Source: JBBDWJ01 sp040902925
GTDB taxonomy: Bacteria > Acidobacteriota > Terriglobia > Bryobacterales > UBA6623
Direction of reading: 5' to 3'
DNA: 35,539 bases
Assembly (NCBI GenBank): GCA_040902925.1
Contig: JBBDWJ010000132.1
Location: forward strand, 1 to 35,539
Below are positions 1-7,716 of this stretch, one piece after another (the stretch's first letter is position 1; every line of letters starts with the position of its first letter). A program made the translations under genes and the position numbers. Under the pieces are notes generated by a model, which saw only the letters and a list, made by a program, of their open reading frames with translations, was not told where the DNA came from and made no database searches.

Positions 1-107
1 ATTTTCGGGTAGTCTGGAGAGACATGGCCGCGTGTCGGATTGACACGGCTGTAGCCGGGTTTTCCGCCCCCCGCCGAGGCCCTCGAGTTGCTACGCATCC
101 CGCTTCC

Positions 108-2147
108 ATGGCTTTGACGCGTTTCGTTTTCGTTCTGTTGGCCTTCGGCGGTCTGCTCGCCGGCGCCGAGCCTGTTTCGGGGCCGCACTGGACCCGTGTC
201 GGCCGTACCCTCTACGGCGGCTTTGCCGGGCCGATCGGGGCGCCCGTGCTCAATGCGGCGTTTTCCCCGGACGGCCAGACGCTTTACGCGCGCACCATCT
301 CCGGGTCGGCGTGGGCCTCCAGCGACCTGGGCTTGTCCTGGGAGCCGTTCGAGCCCGAAGTCGGTGCAGCGTCGCCCTTTGAAGGCAGGCCCTTTGGGGT
401 CATGACGGCGCCCGACTCGCCGCGGCCGCCGCTGGGTGAGCCCGAAGCGCGGGTAGCCGCCCATCCGTTCGTGCGCGGACGGGCCTACGCGCTTGGCAGA
501 CACCTCTATCAGTCCCCCGACGACGGCCTGACGTGGATCAACCTGTCCGGCGACGGGACCGGCTCGATCATCGGGTATTGGCAGACTTCCATCGCATTTC
601 ACCCCATTGAGGCCGACCTGATCGTCGTTTCGAACGGCCTCGGCCTGTGGAAGTCGGCTGATGGCGGGCTTTCCTGGAGCAGCCTCAACGAGCAGTTGCC
701 CAACTTTCCCCTGTCGCGTTTCGTGCGCGGGCAGCGCGTCGCGGAGGGCCTGCGGATCCGCGGCGAGCGTTTGGGCGTGTTCGAGTTGGCCGGTGGCGTC
801 GAGGAGTTTTGGAGCCGGCAACCCTCCGAGGAAGCCCCCATTTGGCTTGGCGCGCTGCCTGAAGAAGATCGCTTAAGAACCTCTCGGGTATCGCTGATGT
901 TGCCCGAGGGCATGGCCGCGTCGTTCCGCATCTGGATCGACGGCGTGCCCGCTTCGCCCGATCTAACTCGTTGTGCAAGCACGGTTTGCGAGAACCCTGG
1001 CGCTCACTTCATCACGGCCGTGGCCGTGGCCGGCAGCGACCTGGGCTCGGCGGTTTACTACGTGGGAACCTCCGACGGGCTGATCCAGATCAGTGACGAC
1101 GGTGGCCGATCGTGGCGCGAGTCGAATGCCGGGTCCGGCGAAACTGCGGTTTGGGCGATTTACGCGAACCCCCAGGACCCCTTGGCGGCGGTAGCGGTTT
1201 TGGCAGGATCCGAAGGCGGCCGGGTGTTCCGTACGACTAACGGCGACCGTCTATGGGATGACGCCACGGCTAACCTGCCTGCCGGGGAAGTCTATGCTGT
1301 CGCCGGCTCGCAGGGTGGAGCGGTCTACGTCGCTGGCGAGTTTGGCGTGCTTTACAGCGGCGACGGTTGGCGGGGCGTCGCTCAGGACGGATTTTGGCGG
1401 CCAGCGGGCGGTGACCTGCCGGCGGGCCCGGTCCGGGATCTGCTGCTCGACGACGTGGCGGGTTTTCTCTATGCCTCCATCGAAGGCTTTGGAGTTTTCC
1501 GGGCGCGGGCGCCGGCGGTGCTCGACGCGCTGCGGGTGCTGAACGCGGCCGATTTGACCCAGCGGGCCGCGGCCCCGGGCGGGCTGCTGACGATTCTGGG
1601 CGCCGAGTTGAGCCGCGTCTCCGTGGGCGGACTGCCGGCCCCGGTGCTGGCTTCGGGCGGGCGCGAAGCGCAGATCCAGGTGCCGTTCGAGGTTTCCGGC
1701 GACCGTTTGGAGCTAGCGCTGGAAACCCGGCAAGGGCTGACCTGGTTCGGGTATCCCCTGGCGGCGGTCTCGCCGGCAATCTTTGTTGATCGTAGCGGGC
1801 CCCTGGTGCTCGACGCCGGAACCGGCCACCTGTTGGGGTCGACATTTCCGGCGCGGGCGGGCAGCCAGATTCTGATCCTCGCCACGGGGCTTGGGCGCGT
1901 GCAGCCGAACTGGCCCACGGGTCTGGCAGCGCCGCTCGAGAATCCGCCCACGACGGTGCGGCCGGTGCGGGCCTACCTCAACGGAATTCCCCTCAAAGTC
2001 GTATCTTCGTCCCTGGCGGGCGGCTATATCGGCACTTACATGGTGCAGGCGGAAATTCCCGCTCTGCTGAATTTTGGCGTTGGCGAACTGACCATCGAGG
2101 TCGGCGGCCAAAACAGCAATCCGGTCCGTATTTTCACCCAGCCTTAG
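108..2147 (+). CDS. Secreted Asp-box beta-propeller protein with TIGR03437 C-terminal domain
   Basis: Predicted exported protein of 679 residues; no enzymatic function can be assigned. From the ATG at 108 it starts with a signal peptide (hydrophobic run FVFVLLAFGGLLAGA). The body carries Asp-box motifs of the sialidase/BNR type: SPDDGLTW, SADGGLSW, SDDGGRSW and a degenerate SSDLGLSW, which usually form the turns of a beta-propeller. The last ~200 residues (from LNAADLTQRAAAPGGL) match the pattern of TIGR03437, a tail domain typical of Solibacter and relatives. The frame stays open upstream to an ATG at 24, preceded by a GGAGAG ribosome-binding-like sequence. That start would place 28 residues ahead of the signal peptide, so 108 gives the better protein while 24 has the better ribosome site. 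The gene is convergent with the yggX-like gene, 48 bp away. Confidence 0.85.
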   Translation: MALTRFVFVLLAFGGLLAGAEPVSGPHWTRVGRTLYGGFAGPIGAPVLNAAFSPDGQTLYARTISGSAWASSDLGLSWEPFEPEVGAASPFEGRPFGVMTAPDSPRPPLGEPEARVAAHPFVRGRAYALGRHLYQSPDDGLTWINLSGDGTGSIIGYWQTSIAFHPIEADLIVVSNGLGLWKSADGGLSWSSLNEQLPNFPLSRFVRGQRVAEGLRIRGERLGVFELAGGVEEFWSRQPSEEAPIWLGALPEEDRLRTSRVSLMLPEGMAASFRIWIDGVPASPDLTRCASTVCENPGAHFITAVAVAGSDLGSAVYYVGTSDGLIQISDDGGRSWRESNAGSGETAVWAIYANPQDPLAAVAVLAGSEGGRVFRTTNGDRLWDDATANLPAGEVYAVAGSQGGAVYVAGEFGVLYSGDGWRGVAQDGFWRPAGGDLPAGPVRDLLLDDVAGFLYASIEGFGVFRARAPAVLDALRVLNAADLTQRAAAPGGLLTILGAELSRVSVGGLPAPVLASGGREAQIQVPFEVSGDRLELALETRQGLTWFGYPLAAVSPAIFVDRSGPLVLDAGTGHLLGSTFPARAGSQILILATGLGRVQPNWPTGLAAPLENPPTTVRPVRAYLNGIPLKVVSSSLAGGYIGTYMVQAEIPALLNFGVGELTIEVGGQNSNPVRIFTQP

Positions 2148-2195
2148 CCACTAGAAGCACAGCAAGACCCGCAGCCGGCGGCGCAGCGAGGAGCG

Positions 2196-2483
2196 TTAGT
2201 GTTGTCCTTGCGCGGGCGGAACGTAGTCCGGCGGGGGCGCCGCGGTGCCCGCTCCAAAGAAGAAATCTTCCATGTGCTTGATGATGAGCTCCTGAGCTTC
2301 GAGCGTCGCAGGGTTGAGGCGATACTCGTTGATCATCATTTTCAGGTGCTCAGTCCACATCCCCCACGCCTGCTTGGAGGCGTTGTCGTAGAGGCGCTGT
2401 CCAAGGTCGCTTTCGAAGGGAACTTCATCGAGCCCCGGGAGCTGCTTGCCAAGCTTCACGCACTGAACCATTCGTTCCGCCAT
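2196..2483 (-). CDS. yggX: YggX-family Fe(II)-trafficking / oxidative damage protection protein
   Basis: Small cytoplasmic protein (95 residues) of the YggX family. In enteric bacteria this family is linked to iron trafficking and protection of iron-sulfur clusters from oxidation. The order of landmarks fits: MVQCVKL near the N-terminus (family: a Cys at about position 7), then LGQRLYDNASKQAW, then the MMINEYRLNP segment, then EDFFFG. The start at 2483 gives MAERMVQC, which aligns with the E. coli N-terminus. A further ATG at 2504 would add seven residues. The chosen start has a GAGAG sequence about 7 nt upstream and the longer one has none. The last ~15 residues are proline-rich and not conserved. 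It is the last gene of a minus-strand group, 107 bp after the Uma2-family gene. Confidence 0.88.
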   Translation of the reverse strand: MAERMVQCVKLGKQLPGLDEVPFESDLGQRLYDNASKQAWGMWTEHLKMMINEYRLNPATLEAQELIIKHMEDFFFGAGTAAPPPDYVPPAQGQH

Positions 2484-2590
2484 AGTTTTCTCTCGATCTT
2501 CCATTCTAGGGGATGTTCCCGAAAGCGCAACATGCGGACGGCCGGGGCCGGGGGTTTCTCCGCAGCCCGCTATCGACAGAGGGGCTGGGC

Positions 2591-3145
2591 TTATTCCGAG
2601 AGGACAGCAGCCGGATCCAGGTCTAACCCGGCGAAAATGCGGGACTGCACACGGTCGCCCGGCGCGTAAATACCGAGCGCCCGGTAGGCCGAGCCCTCGA
2701 GGAGGAAGACACGAATGTGGTTTTCGCGGGGATCTACGAGCCAGTATTCCTTCACGCCGTAGCGCTGATAGTCGTTGAACTTGACGGTGGTGTCGTGGGA
2801 GCGGTTGGATTCCGAAATGACCTCAATGATAAGGTTCGGCGGTCCGCTTACGTAGTTCTCATCGATGATGCTGACCCGTTCTGCGGCGACAAAGCAAAGG
2901 TCGGGTTCATAGTGAACATGCTGGTCCAAAATGACGTGGACGGGGCTGGAGAAAAATTCCCCAAGGTTGCGGCTGCGGAGGAACAGCCCTATCTCCACGC
3001 CTAACTTCGTGCAGATGCGTTGATGGCGAGACGAAGCGGCCGGTGACACGACAAGTTCCCCATCCACCAGTTCAGTGCGGCTGGCACCGTTCTCTGGAAG
3101 ATCCTTTACATCCTCCCACGTCAATCGGCGGACTGTTGCGCTCAT
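2591..3145 (-). CDS. Uma2-family (DUF820) restriction-endonuclease-fold protein
   Basis: Protein of 184 residues belonging to the Uma2/DUF820 family, which has a PD-(D/E)XK nuclease-like fold and is very abundant in cyanobacteria and Acidobacteria. Its biological role is unknown. Visible family features are LTWEDVKDLPENG at the start, ELVDGELVVSP, the YEPDLCFV strand (candidate catalytic Asp), NLIIEVISESNRSHD (candidate Glu of the ExK-like motif) and KFNDYQRYGVKEYWLVDP. The start at 3145 (MSATVRRLTW) is preceded by GGGAATAGGC, a usable ribosome site. The longer frame to 3199 adds 18 residues without family similarity. It lies 68 bp downstream of the transporter gene on the same strand. No partner toxin, methylase or transposase is nearby. 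Confidence 0.87.
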   Translation of the reverse strand: MSATVRRLTWEDVKDLPENGASRTELVDGELVVSPAASSRHQRICTKLGVEIGLFLRSRNLGEFFSSPVHVILDQHVHYEPDLCFVAAERVSIIDENYVSGPPNLIIEVISESNRSHDTTVKFNDYQRYGVKEYWLVDPRENHIRVFLLEGSAYRALGIYAPGDRVQSRIFAGLDLDPAAVLSE

Positions 3146-3213
3146 GCCTATTCCCGATTTTACCAGCCGCATCCCGGCGATTCCACGCGCAGTAGCCAAC
3201 CGTTCAATTCGAG

Positions 3214-3984
3214 CTAGACACCAGGCCTCCGCTGTTCAGTCTTGAAGGGGTTGAAATCGACGCCTTCGTCGAAGATCTCAATTCCTTCGGCGCGCTTGAG
3301 CGAGTTGACGACCCAATACGTCAAAGGCGTCGCGGCGGCCTCGTAGCCGACCTTGGCGATATATCCGCCGAGCACCAGCTTCCAGATCGTCTCGAAGCTT
3401 TGGCTACCCGCGAAGATGATGCTGATCACAAGCAGCGTATCGATGAACTGGCCGACAGCCGTCGAGCCGATGGTGCGCGTCCAGAGGTGCTTGCCTTTGG
3501 TGAGGATCTTCATCTTCGACATCACGTAGGCGTTGGCGAACTCGCCGGCCCAATAGGCGACGAGGCTGGCGATGAGCACCCGCGGAACGAAGCCAAAAAT
3601 CTGCTCGAACGCTTCCTGGTTTTGAAACTCCGGCGCCGCCGGCAGCTTCGTCGCGATCAGACCCATGATGGCCAGCAGCGCGGCGGAGAAGAAGCCGATC
3701 CAGATGGCTCGCCGCGAGGCGCCGTAGCCGTACACCTCGACGAAAATATCGCCAAAGATATAGGTGACCGGAAACAGCATCTGCGCGGCGCTGATCAGAA
3801 ACGGGCCGAACACGTAGCCGCCGATATCGAACGGCCCGATCTCACAGATTTTTTGCGCCACGAGGTTCGAAACCAGCAGCACAACCACAAACACGTGGAC
3901 GCACAGGTCGTAGAAGCGAAAGCGGTGCGGATCGACAGCGCGTTTCCCGGTGTCGCCCGCGGGATGGTGGATTTCCTTCGGCAT
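3214..3984 (-). CDS. yhhQ: Queuosine precursor transporter (YhhQ/VUT family)
   Basis: Inner-membrane protein (256 residues) of the vitamin-uptake-like YhhQ family, which imports queuine or preQ precursors for tRNA queuosine modification. About six hydrophobic segments can be seen, starting with LCVHVFVVVLLVSNLVAQKI. Family landmarks include the SNLVAQKI segment, FPVTYIFGDIFVEVYGYGASRRAIWIGF, AYWAGEFANAYVMSKMKI, and TRTIGSTAVGQFIDTLLVISIIF. The C-terminus has the usual AKVGYEAAATPLTYWVVNSLKR. The gene starts 27 bp after the acyl-CoA carboxylase gene on the same strand and may share its transcript, although no metabolic link is obvious. No preQ1 riboswitch is recognisable in the 27-bp gap. Confidence 0.9.
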   Translation of the reverse strand: MPKEIHHPAGDTGKRAVDPHRFRFYDLCVHVFVVVLLVSNLVAQKICEIGPFDIGGYVFGPFLISAAQMLFPVTYIFGDIFVEVYGYGASRRAIWIGFFSAALLAIMGLIATKLPAAPEFQNQEAFEQIFGFVPRVLIASLVAYWAGEFANAYVMSKMKILTKGKHLWTRTIGSTAVGQFIDTLLVISIIFAGSQSFETIWKLVLGGYIAKVGYEAAATPLTYWVVNSLKRAEGIEIFDEGVDFNPFKTEQRRPGV

Positions 3985-4011
3985 ACGTGTTTTCGTCTAT
4001 TTCAGGGGGAA

Positions 4012-5646
4012 TCACGAGCAGATCAACGGGCGCGCCGTGATGGTGGCTTGCAGGCACATGTTGAGGATCTGGCGGGTCTGCCGCGGGTCTATGATGGCAT
4101 CGGTGTAACCGCGGGCCGCCGAATGCTTCGCATCGAGCGAGCGCTCGTAATCGGCGCGCGTCTGATCGATAGAGGCTTGAAGCTCGTCGCCCATCGATTC
4201 GCCGGCTTTCTTGAGGCGCTCGATTTCCGCGGCGAACAGCGCCTGGACGGCCGACTCGCCTTCCATTACGCCGACGCGCGCGGTCGGCCAGCTAAAGATG
4301 AAGTCAGGGTCGAAGCCCTGCCCGGCCATCGCGTAATAGCCGGCGCCGCTGGCGTGGTTGAGCGTGACGACGATCTTGGGGACACGCGCGCAGGCCATCG
4401 TTTCGACCATTTCGGCGCCGGCGCGGATGATGCCGCTGCGCTCGGCGTCGAGCCCGACCATGAACCCGGTGACGTCCTGCAAATAAACCAGGGGATGCCC
4501 GTTGCGGTCGCAGGTTTCGACGAACTGCGAGACCTTGCGCGCGCTTTCGGTGTAGATGATCGCGCCAATGCGGGCTTCCTTGCCTTGCCGGAGAAAGCCG
4601 CGGCGGTTGGCGATGAGGCCGACTGGGCGTCCCGCGAGCCGCGCGTTGGCGCACAGCACCTCGTGGGCGTAGCCGGCCATGAATTCGAGGTATCCCTCGC
4701 TGTCGAAGATGCGGTGAATCACTTCCTGAATGTCGTAGGGAAGGCGATGGTCGGCGGGAAGCACCGCGAAAAGGCCGTCCTCATCAAGCAGCGGGGCGGT
4801 GGACGCATCCAGCCGTTCCTGCGGCGGCCGGGGCAGCTCTCGCACCTGGTGGCGTATCATCTCGAGACATTCGGCGTCGTCTTTGGCCTTGTATTGCGCC
4901 ACGCCGCTGACCGAAGTGTGCATCTCGGCGCCGCCGAGGGTTTCCGCGTCGACGGACTGGCCTATCGCGCCCCGCACGAGATTGGGGCCGCCAAGGCCCA
5001 TGAAACTGGTGCCTTCGACCATGATCATCGTGTCGCTCAAGGCCGGCAGATAAGCGCCGCCGGCGATGCAGGGACCCATCACGGCGGCGATTTGCGGCAC
5101 GCGCAGCACGCGGCGCATCAGCGAGTTGTTGTAGAAAATCCGCGCTCCGCCGTATTGGCCGGGGAAGATACTTTCTTGAAACGGAAGGTTGATGCCCGCC
5201 GAGTCCACCAGGTACACAATCGGGATGCGGCAGCGCATCGCCACCTGCTGGATGCGCACGATCTTGGGAACGGTTTCGGGCCACCAGGCGCCCGCTTTGA
5301 CCGTCGAGTCGTTGGCCATGATCGCGACGGGCCGTCCGTGAACTAAGCCAAGCCCCGTGACGACCCCCGCCGCCGGAGCTTTGCCATCGTAGCTGTCGAA
5401 TGCCACGAGCAGCCCGAGCTCGTGAAAGGCCGTGCCGGAATCGATAAGCTTGTCGATCCGCTCGCGAGCGATGAGCTTGCCGGCCTTGTGCTGTTTGGCG
5501 ATGCGCTCGGAGCCGCCCCCTTCGCGCAGACGCTGTTCGAGTCCGCGAAGCTGCTCAACGAGCGCGCGCATGTGACCCTCGCGCGCGGCGCGTTCGCGGG
5601 CGTCGGGCGGCGTAAGGCCAGGCTGCGGAACAAAGTTAGCTTTCAT
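4012..5646 (-). CDS. Acyl-CoA carboxylase beta (carboxyltransferase) subunit, methylcrotonyl-CoA carboxylase-like
   Basis: Biotin-dependent carboxyltransferase subunit (544 residues) that would move CO2 from carboxybiotin to an acyl-CoA. The order of motifs is closest to the MCC-beta/PCC-beta group: GKAPAAGVVTGLGLVHGR, ANDSTVKAGAWWP, IVYLVDSAG, MGPCIAGGAYLPALSD, TSFMGLGGPNLVRGAIGQ, ETLGGAEMHTSVSGVAQY, then LIANRRGFLRQGKEAR and HASGAGYYAMAG in the second crotonase-like half. The usual acyl-CoA oxyanion glycines (CIAGGAY, GAGYYAM) are present. Substrate cannot be fixed from sequence; branched-chain (leucine) degradation is the best guess. No biotin carboxylase or biotin-carrier gene lies in the window. 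The start at 5646 (MKANFVPQPG) excludes 55 upstream codons that run through an inverted-repeat element. Confidence 0.88.
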   Translation of the reverse strand: MKANFVPQPGLTPPDARERAAREGHMRALVEQLRGLEQRLREGGGSERIAKQHKAGKLIARERIDKLIDSGTAFHELGLLVAFDSYDGKAPAAGVVTGLGLVHGRPVAIMANDSTVKAGAWWPETVPKIVRIQQVAMRCRIPIVYLVDSAGINLPFQESIFPGQYGGARIFYNNSLMRRVLRVPQIAAVMGPCIAGGAYLPALSDTMIMVEGTSFMGLGGPNLVRGAIGQSVDAETLGGAEMHTSVSGVAQYKAKDDAECLEMIRHQVRELPRPPQERLDASTAPLLDEDGLFAVLPADHRLPYDIQEVIHRIFDSEGYLEFMAGYAHEVLCANARLAGRPVGLIANRRGFLRQGKEARIGAIIYTESARKVSQFVETCDRNGHPLVYLQDVTGFMVGLDAERSGIIRAGAEMVETMACARVPKIVVTLNHASGAGYYAMAGQGFDPDFIFSWPTARVGVMEGESAVQALFAAEIERLKKAGESMGDELQASIDQTRADYERSLDAKHSAARGYTDAIIDPRQTRQILNMCLQATITARPLICS

Positions 5647-5736
5647 GCAGGCGGAGGCTTGGTTGGTCGATACTGTGGATCGTAGCACGGGTATCGTGGC
5701 GGGCCTCGGGTGGGCGTCAGGCTGAGGAAGAACGCA

Positions 5737-5883
5737 GCAAGGCAAAAGGCAAAGTGCAAAAGGCAAAAGGCAAAAGGAGGGTTGCGGGGGCGGGGCCGTT
5801 GTGCCTGTCATATGTGATCCCAGAGAATTCCGGGAGCGCTTCCGTTTTGCCTTTTGCCTTTTGCACTTTGCCTTTTGCCTTGC
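5737..5883. repeat. Perfect 39-bp inverted repeat built of GGCAAAA heptads
   Basis: The left arm at 5737-5775 and the right arm at 5845-5883 are exact reverse complements over 39 bp, separated by 69 bp. Within the left arm the sequence is a run of five 7-bp units (GGCAAAA, GGCAAAG, TGCAAAA, GGCAAAA, GGCAAAA) from 5741 to 5775. The element occupies the divergent promoter region between the carboxylase and the HupE-like gene, and its right arm runs into the latter's signal-peptide coding sequence. Heptad tandem repeats of this kind are known in some bacteria, for example the STRR repeats of heterocystous cyanobacteria. Assignment to a named family is not possible here. Confidence 0.9.
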
Positions 5884-6830
5884 TTTCTCTTCTATTCCTC
5901 CTCGCCTCGGCCTCCGCTCACATCATGAGCATGAGCAGCGGCGAGTTGCGCGTGGACGGAACGCAGGCGACTTACCAACTCTCCATGCCGCTCTACGAGA
6001 TCGTTCATCTCGAGCAGCCGGAGCCGACCCTGCTCAAGAGTTTTCGCCTCTACGTGGCGGAGAAAGAGACCCCCCGCAAACACGGCCGCTGCCAAGCCGA
6101 CAGCGACGAAGGCTTGTATCGCTGCGAGGTGTCCTACGAATTTCCCGAACCTCCGGACGAACTGACGGTCGAATGTGACTTTGCCGCGGTAACCGTGCCG
6201 AATCACGTGCACGTGCTGCGGGCCGTTCGCGGCGACGTGACCGAGCAGGCGGTATTCGATTTCAGCCTGAGCCGCGCGACGATCCGGTTCACGCCGCCCA
6301 CTTGGTCGGAGCTCGCCACATCCCAGCTCTGGGCAGGCGTTGTGCGCGTGCTGATCGGCCCGTTTCAGGTGCTGTTCCTGATCGCGTTGGTGCTGGCCGG
6401 CAGGGAGCGCCGCGAACTCGTTTGGCTGGCTCTGTCGTTCGCGGTTGCCGAGGCGCTGGCGGCCGCGGTTCTAGCCGGCATTTCCTGGGCGCCGCCGGCC
6501 CGCTTCGTCGAGGCCGCGGCGGCGTTGACCGTCGCCTATCTGGCGGTCGAGATTCTGGTGTTGCCCGATGCCGGATACCGCTGGCTGATCGCGGCGGCGA
6601 TGGGCGTCTTTCACGGCTTTTACTTCGGCAACTTCCTCAAACAGTCCGGGATGGATTCGCTTTACGTGTTGGGCGGCGTGCTGTTGGCCAATGCCTTGGT
6701 GGTCGGCGCCTTTGCCTACCTGCTCGGGCGGCTTCGCGAAGGCGCGCCGTGGCTGCGCCCCGTGAAGTCCGGAGCGGCAGTGCTGCTGGCCATCGGCTTG
6801 GTCTGGTTCGTTATGCGGGTACGCTCTTAG
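5814..6830 (+). CDS. HupE/UreJ-like membrane protein with periplasmic N-terminal domain, metal-ligand histidines lost
   Basis: Predicted integral membrane protein. After a signal peptide ending near ASASAH it has a ~130-residue periplasmic domain beginning AHIMSMSSGELRVDG, typical of HupE/UreJ proteins. Six hydrophobic segments follow (GPFQVLFLIALVLAG, ELVWLALSFAVAEALAAAVLAG, FVEAAAALTVAYLAVEILVL, LIAAAMGVFHGFYFG, LGGVLLANALVVGAFAYLLG, GAAVLLAIGLVWFVM). HupE proteins are thought to move nickel or cobalt. The usual HI-x2-G-x-DH motif is GVVRVLIGPFQ here and the FTVAHS motif is FAVAEA; only FHGF remains, so canonical metal transport is doubtful. The start is uncertain: GTG at 5814 gives a normal signal peptide, and GTG at 5754 lies in the repeat. 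The AAGGAGGG at 5773-5780 is not correctly spaced for any in-frame start I can see. The ABC ATPase follows after 30 bp. Confidence 0.75.
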   Translation: MIPENSGSASVLPFAFCTLPFALLSLLFLLASASAHIMSMSSGELRVDGTQATYQLSMPLYEIVHLEQPEPTLLKSFRLYVAEKETPRKHGRCQADSDEGLYRCEVSYEFPEPPDELTVECDFAAVTVPNHVHVLRAVRGDVTEQAVFDFSLSRATIRFTPPTWSELATSQLWAGVVRVLIGPFQVLFLIALVLAGRERRELVWLALSFAVAEALAAAVLAGISWAPPARFVEAAAALTVAYLAVEILVLPDAGYRWLIAAAMGVFHGFYFGNFLKQSGMDSLYVLGGVLLANALVVGAFAYLLGRLREGAPWLRPVKSGAAVLLAIGLVWFVMRVRS

Positions 6831-6860
6831 CCGTAAAGAAGCCGCAGTGTATTCTGAGAG

Positions 6861-7577
6861 TTGGCGGTTCTTGAACTCCACAACGTTTCGAAACAGTACA
6901 AAACTCAGCAGGCCTCGGTTCGGGCGCTCGATGGCGTTTCGCTCGAGGTGGCGGCGGGCGAGTTTGTTTCGATTGTCGGACGCAGCGGCTGCGGCAAGAC
7001 GACTTTGCTCAACCTCGCGGGCGCCATGGATTCTCCGAGCGCGGGGAAAGTGATCCTCGACGGCGCCGACACTTCGCAGCTCGACGATGCGCAGCTCACC
7101 GCGATTCGCCGCCGCAAGGTTGGGTTCGTTTTTCAGTTTTTTCAGCTTCTGCCGACGTTGACGGCTGTCGAGAACGTCGAGCTGCCGTTGTTGCTGGCGG
7201 GAAACACGGCTTGCCGCAAGCCCGCGCTCGAGCGGCTGCGCTGGGTCGAAATGGAAGATCTCGCCGCCAGGCTGCCGCATCAGCTTTCCGGCGGGCAGAT
7301 GCAACGGGTGGCGATCGCGCGCGCGCTGGTGCATTCGCCCCGTATTCTGCTGGCGGACGAGCCGATCGGCAATCTCGACGGCGCCAGCGCTGAAATCGTG
7401 ATGAAGCTGCTGCGGCGCGTCGCGGATGAATTTCAGGCGGCGGTTGTGATGGCGACCCACAGTCTGGAAGCGGCCGAGATCACCGATACGATCGTGCAGT
7501 TGCGCGACGGGCGCGTGGAGGACGTACGGCGCATGCGTGTGGAACAGCCGCATCGAAGCCAGTCCGCACAGAGCTAA
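6861..7577 (+). CDS. ABC transporter ATPase, MacB/LolD type (att-like operon)
   Basis: Cytoplasmic ATP-binding subunit of 238 residues that would power the permease encoded next. All nucleotide-binding elements are visible: Walker A GRSGCGKTT, Q-loop FVFQFFQLLPTLTAVENVELPLL (the MacB/LolD hallmark), signature LSGGQMQRVAIARAL, Walker B ILLADEP followed by IGNLD (family usually TGNLD), and switch histidine in MATHS. The start must be the TTG at 6861 (LAVLELHNVSK), because an in-frame stop lies just upstream at 6855. A GAGAG directly precedes it. The last codons and the stop fall within a 15-bp tandem repeat. It probably belongs to one transcript with the HupE-like gene before it and the permease and lipocalin-like genes after it. 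A MacB/LolD subfamily label is safe, but the substrate is unknown. Confidence 0.9.
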   Translation: MAVLELHNVSKQYKTQQASVRALDGVSLEVAAGEFVSIVGRSGCGKTTLLNLAGAMDSPSAGKVILDGADTSQLDDAQLTAIRRRKVGFVFQFFQLLPTLTAVENVELPLLLAGNTACRKPALERLRWVEMEDLAARLPHQLSGGQMQRVAIARALVHSPRILLADEPIGNLDGASAEIVMKLLRRVADEFQAAVVMATHSLEAAEITDTIVQLRDGRVEDVRRMRVEQPHRSQSAQS

Positions 7578-7621
7578 GCCGCACTGGGCTAGACCGCACT
7601 GAACTAGAACCGCACTGCGCC
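7562..7621. repeat. Four tandem copies of a 15-bp repeat
   Basis: Four successive 15-bp units run 7562-7576, 7577-7591, 7592-7606 and 7607-7621, with a core CCGCAC and consensus close to GACCGCACTGNRCTA. The first copy encodes the last residues of the ABC ATPase and the CTA/CTAA of the unit supplies its stop codon. The remaining 95 bp up to the permease start show no clear terminator. Confidence 0.75.
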
Positions 7622-7716
7622 CGGGCCCAGGTCCACAAGAGGGCCGGCCTCAAAGAAGCTTGACCTGCTGCGATCCGGTCGGCGCTGATCGCCTCTCTCT
7701 TGGGTATTCCCATTCG

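Noticed and set aside
3400..5346. 648-codon open frame on the plus strand opposite the carboxylase and transporter genes
   Set aside because: It is the antisense shadow of two well-recognised minus-strand genes in GC-rich DNA; its translation is rich in Arg, His, Asp and Ala and matches no family.
6471..7553. 360-codon minus-strand open frame
   Set aside because: Overlaps the HupE-like gene and the ABC ATPase on the other strand, and is His/Arg/Gln-rich without motifs.
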